From NCBI GenBank assembly GCA_033026295.1, contig CM065172.1, forward strand, positions 15,247,165-15,311,164: 64,000 bases of DNA, read 5' to 3'. The position numbers and the translations under genes were made by a program. Shown here in pieces: positions 62,905 to 64,000 of the stretch (the first letter of the stretch is position 1; the number at the start of each line of letters is the position of its first letter). This stretch comes from Channa striata (lineage: Eukaryota > Chordata > Actinopteri > Anabantiformes > Channidae). The notes below the pieces were generated by a model. The model ran no database searches, was not told where the DNA came from, and saw nothing but the letters and a program-made list of their open reading frames with translations.

Positions 62905-64000
62905 TTAGCCACAGGAGTTGCAAGCCAGTAACTTCTGTGCCGGTCCGAAGCCCGGATAAATAGAGAGGGTTGCGTCAGGAAGGGCATCCGGTGTAAAACT
63001 TGCCAAGTACAACCATGCGAGTCATCCATACCACCTTCATACCGGATCGGTCAAGGCCCGGGTCAACAACGACCGCCACCGGTGCTGTTAACCTAAAGGG
63101 TACCGGTGGAAATTGGACTACTGTTGGTCGAAGAAGGAGAGGAGGCAGAAGGGTTCGTGGTCAGAGAGAAAGGAGGAAAGGCAGGAGCTTAGATCTGAGA
63201 GTAGGGACTCTTAACGTTGGAACAATGACAGGGAAAGGTAGAGAGCTGGCAGACATGATGGAGAGAAGGAAGGTAGATGTACTGTGTGTGCAAATCACGT
63301 AGTTTGGAGGAGGATACAAACTGTTCTACCATGGTGTGGATAGGAAGAGAAACGGAGTTGGAGTGATCCTGAAGAGGGAGTTTGTGAACAATGTTCTAGA
63401 GGTGAAAAGAGTCTCTGACAGGGTGATGAGCCTAAAGCTAGAAATCGAAGGGGTGATGGTGAACGTAGTCAGTGGGTATGCTCCACAAGTTGGCTGTGAG
63501 TTAGAAGAGAAGGAGAGGTTCTGGAGTGAGTTTGATGAGGTTGTAGAGAGTATCCCCAGAGGAGAGAGAGTAGTTGTTGGAGCAGACTTTAATGGGCATG
63601 TTAGTGACTGTAAAGTGGTGGTAGGAGAGAGTGTAGCCAGACAGCACCACATGGTGGTGTGTAAGATGACTCTGGTGGTCAGGTAAAGAAGAAGAGAGGA
63701 AAGACAGAAAAGAAGACCAAGTGGTGGAAGCTAAAGAATGAAGAAACTTGTGACGAATTCAGGCAGAAGTTGAGACAGGCTTTGTGTGGTCAGGAAGAGC
63801 TTCCAGATGACTGGGAAACTACAGCAGAGGTAATCAGGGAAACAGGTAGGAAGGTGCTTGGTGTGTCATCTGGAAGGAGGAAAGAAGATAAAGACACTTG
63901 GTGGTGGAATGAGGAAGTACAGGATTGCATGCATAAGAAGAGGTTAGCTAAAAGGAAGTGGGATGTAGAAAGGACTGAGGAAAAGTAGACAGGAGTACAA
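62905..64000 (+). mobile_element. RTE retrotransposon copy at the end of unit B, running off the window
   Basis: Homology to the 42.6-kb RTE starts at TAGCCACAGGAGTTGC and continues to the right edge. The endonuclease shows LNVGTMTGKGRELADMMERR, GYAPQVG and GADFNGHV but has internal deletions near 63292 and 63602, the latter about 240 bp. Open pieces are 63000-63302, 63336-63686 and 63770-63988. It keeps the CTTGTGACGAATTCAGGCAG segment (63748-63767) that the 42.6-kb copy has lost. The reverse transcriptase would lie beyond the window. Confidence 0.8.

Noticed and set aside
1..64000. CRISPR arrays, operons, riboswitches, replication origins or phage genes
   Set aside because: The window is vertebrate nuclear DNA with GT-AG introns. 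No regularly spaced short repeats with unique spacers and no prokaryotic gene layout were seen.
1..64000. Canonical tRNA, rRNA or snRNA genes
   Set aside because: No cloverleaf-capable segment with good A and B boxes was found apart from the degenerate repeat at 52 kb. A covariance-model scan would be needed to exclude small RNAs.

Overview
The window is nuclear DNA from a vertebrate, almost certainly a ray-finned (teleost) fish. The genes are vertebrate single-copy genes split by many GT-AG introns. The repeats are fish-type L2 and RTE non-LTR retrotransposons plus teleost dispersed repeats. Nothing looks prokaryotic, viral or organellar. Splice sites were placed by eye from reading-frame continuity and known family exon structure.

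Layout. (1) 1-5.7 kb, minus strand: the first large coding exon of an ERC/ELKS (CAST) active-zone scaffold gene. Its GC-rich promoter and probable first exon lie near 5.4 kb, and the rest of the gene runs off the left edge. (2) 7.1-10.6 kb, minus: a complete tlr9 of 1060 codons in three coding exons. (3) 11.5-19.0 kb, minus: a complete apeh of 731 aa in 23 coding exons. (4) 19.5-23.8 kb, plus: a complete capza1-type actin capping protein alpha subunit of 286 aa in 10 exons, head-to-head with apeh. (5) 25.0-37.8 kb, minus: cttnbp2nl in four coding exons. Its last exon carries one extra base relative to the conserved frame. (6) 38-64 kb, minus: a cytochrome P450 family 3 cluster. It has a decayed relic exon (39 kb), an apparently intact 501-aa gene (40.6-53.1 kb) and a closely similar duplicate with broken exons (56.5-61.8 kb).

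The P450 part is the dynamic region. A unit of about 16 kb is repeated in tandem, and each unit ends in a deleted copy of the same RTE retrotransposon. The first unit also carries a separate 6.3-kb RTE insertion in intron 9, itself invaded by a 3.4-kb L2 element. Exon sizes of the intact copy (71, 79, 53, 100, 114, 89, 149, 128, 76, 161, 227, 163 and 96 bp) follow the classical CYP3A pattern except for a 15-bp in-frame shortening of exon 2 and a slightly long exon 9.

The genes do not form one pathway. tlr9 is innate immune, apeh is a peptidase, capza1 and cttnbp2nl both touch the actin cytoskeleton, the ERC gene is synaptic or secretory, and the CYP3 genes are monooxygenases. I did not find a convincing new molecular system. 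The most informative observations are the P450 duplication and decay history, the possible alternative N-terminus of apeh, and the frame break in cttnbp2nl.
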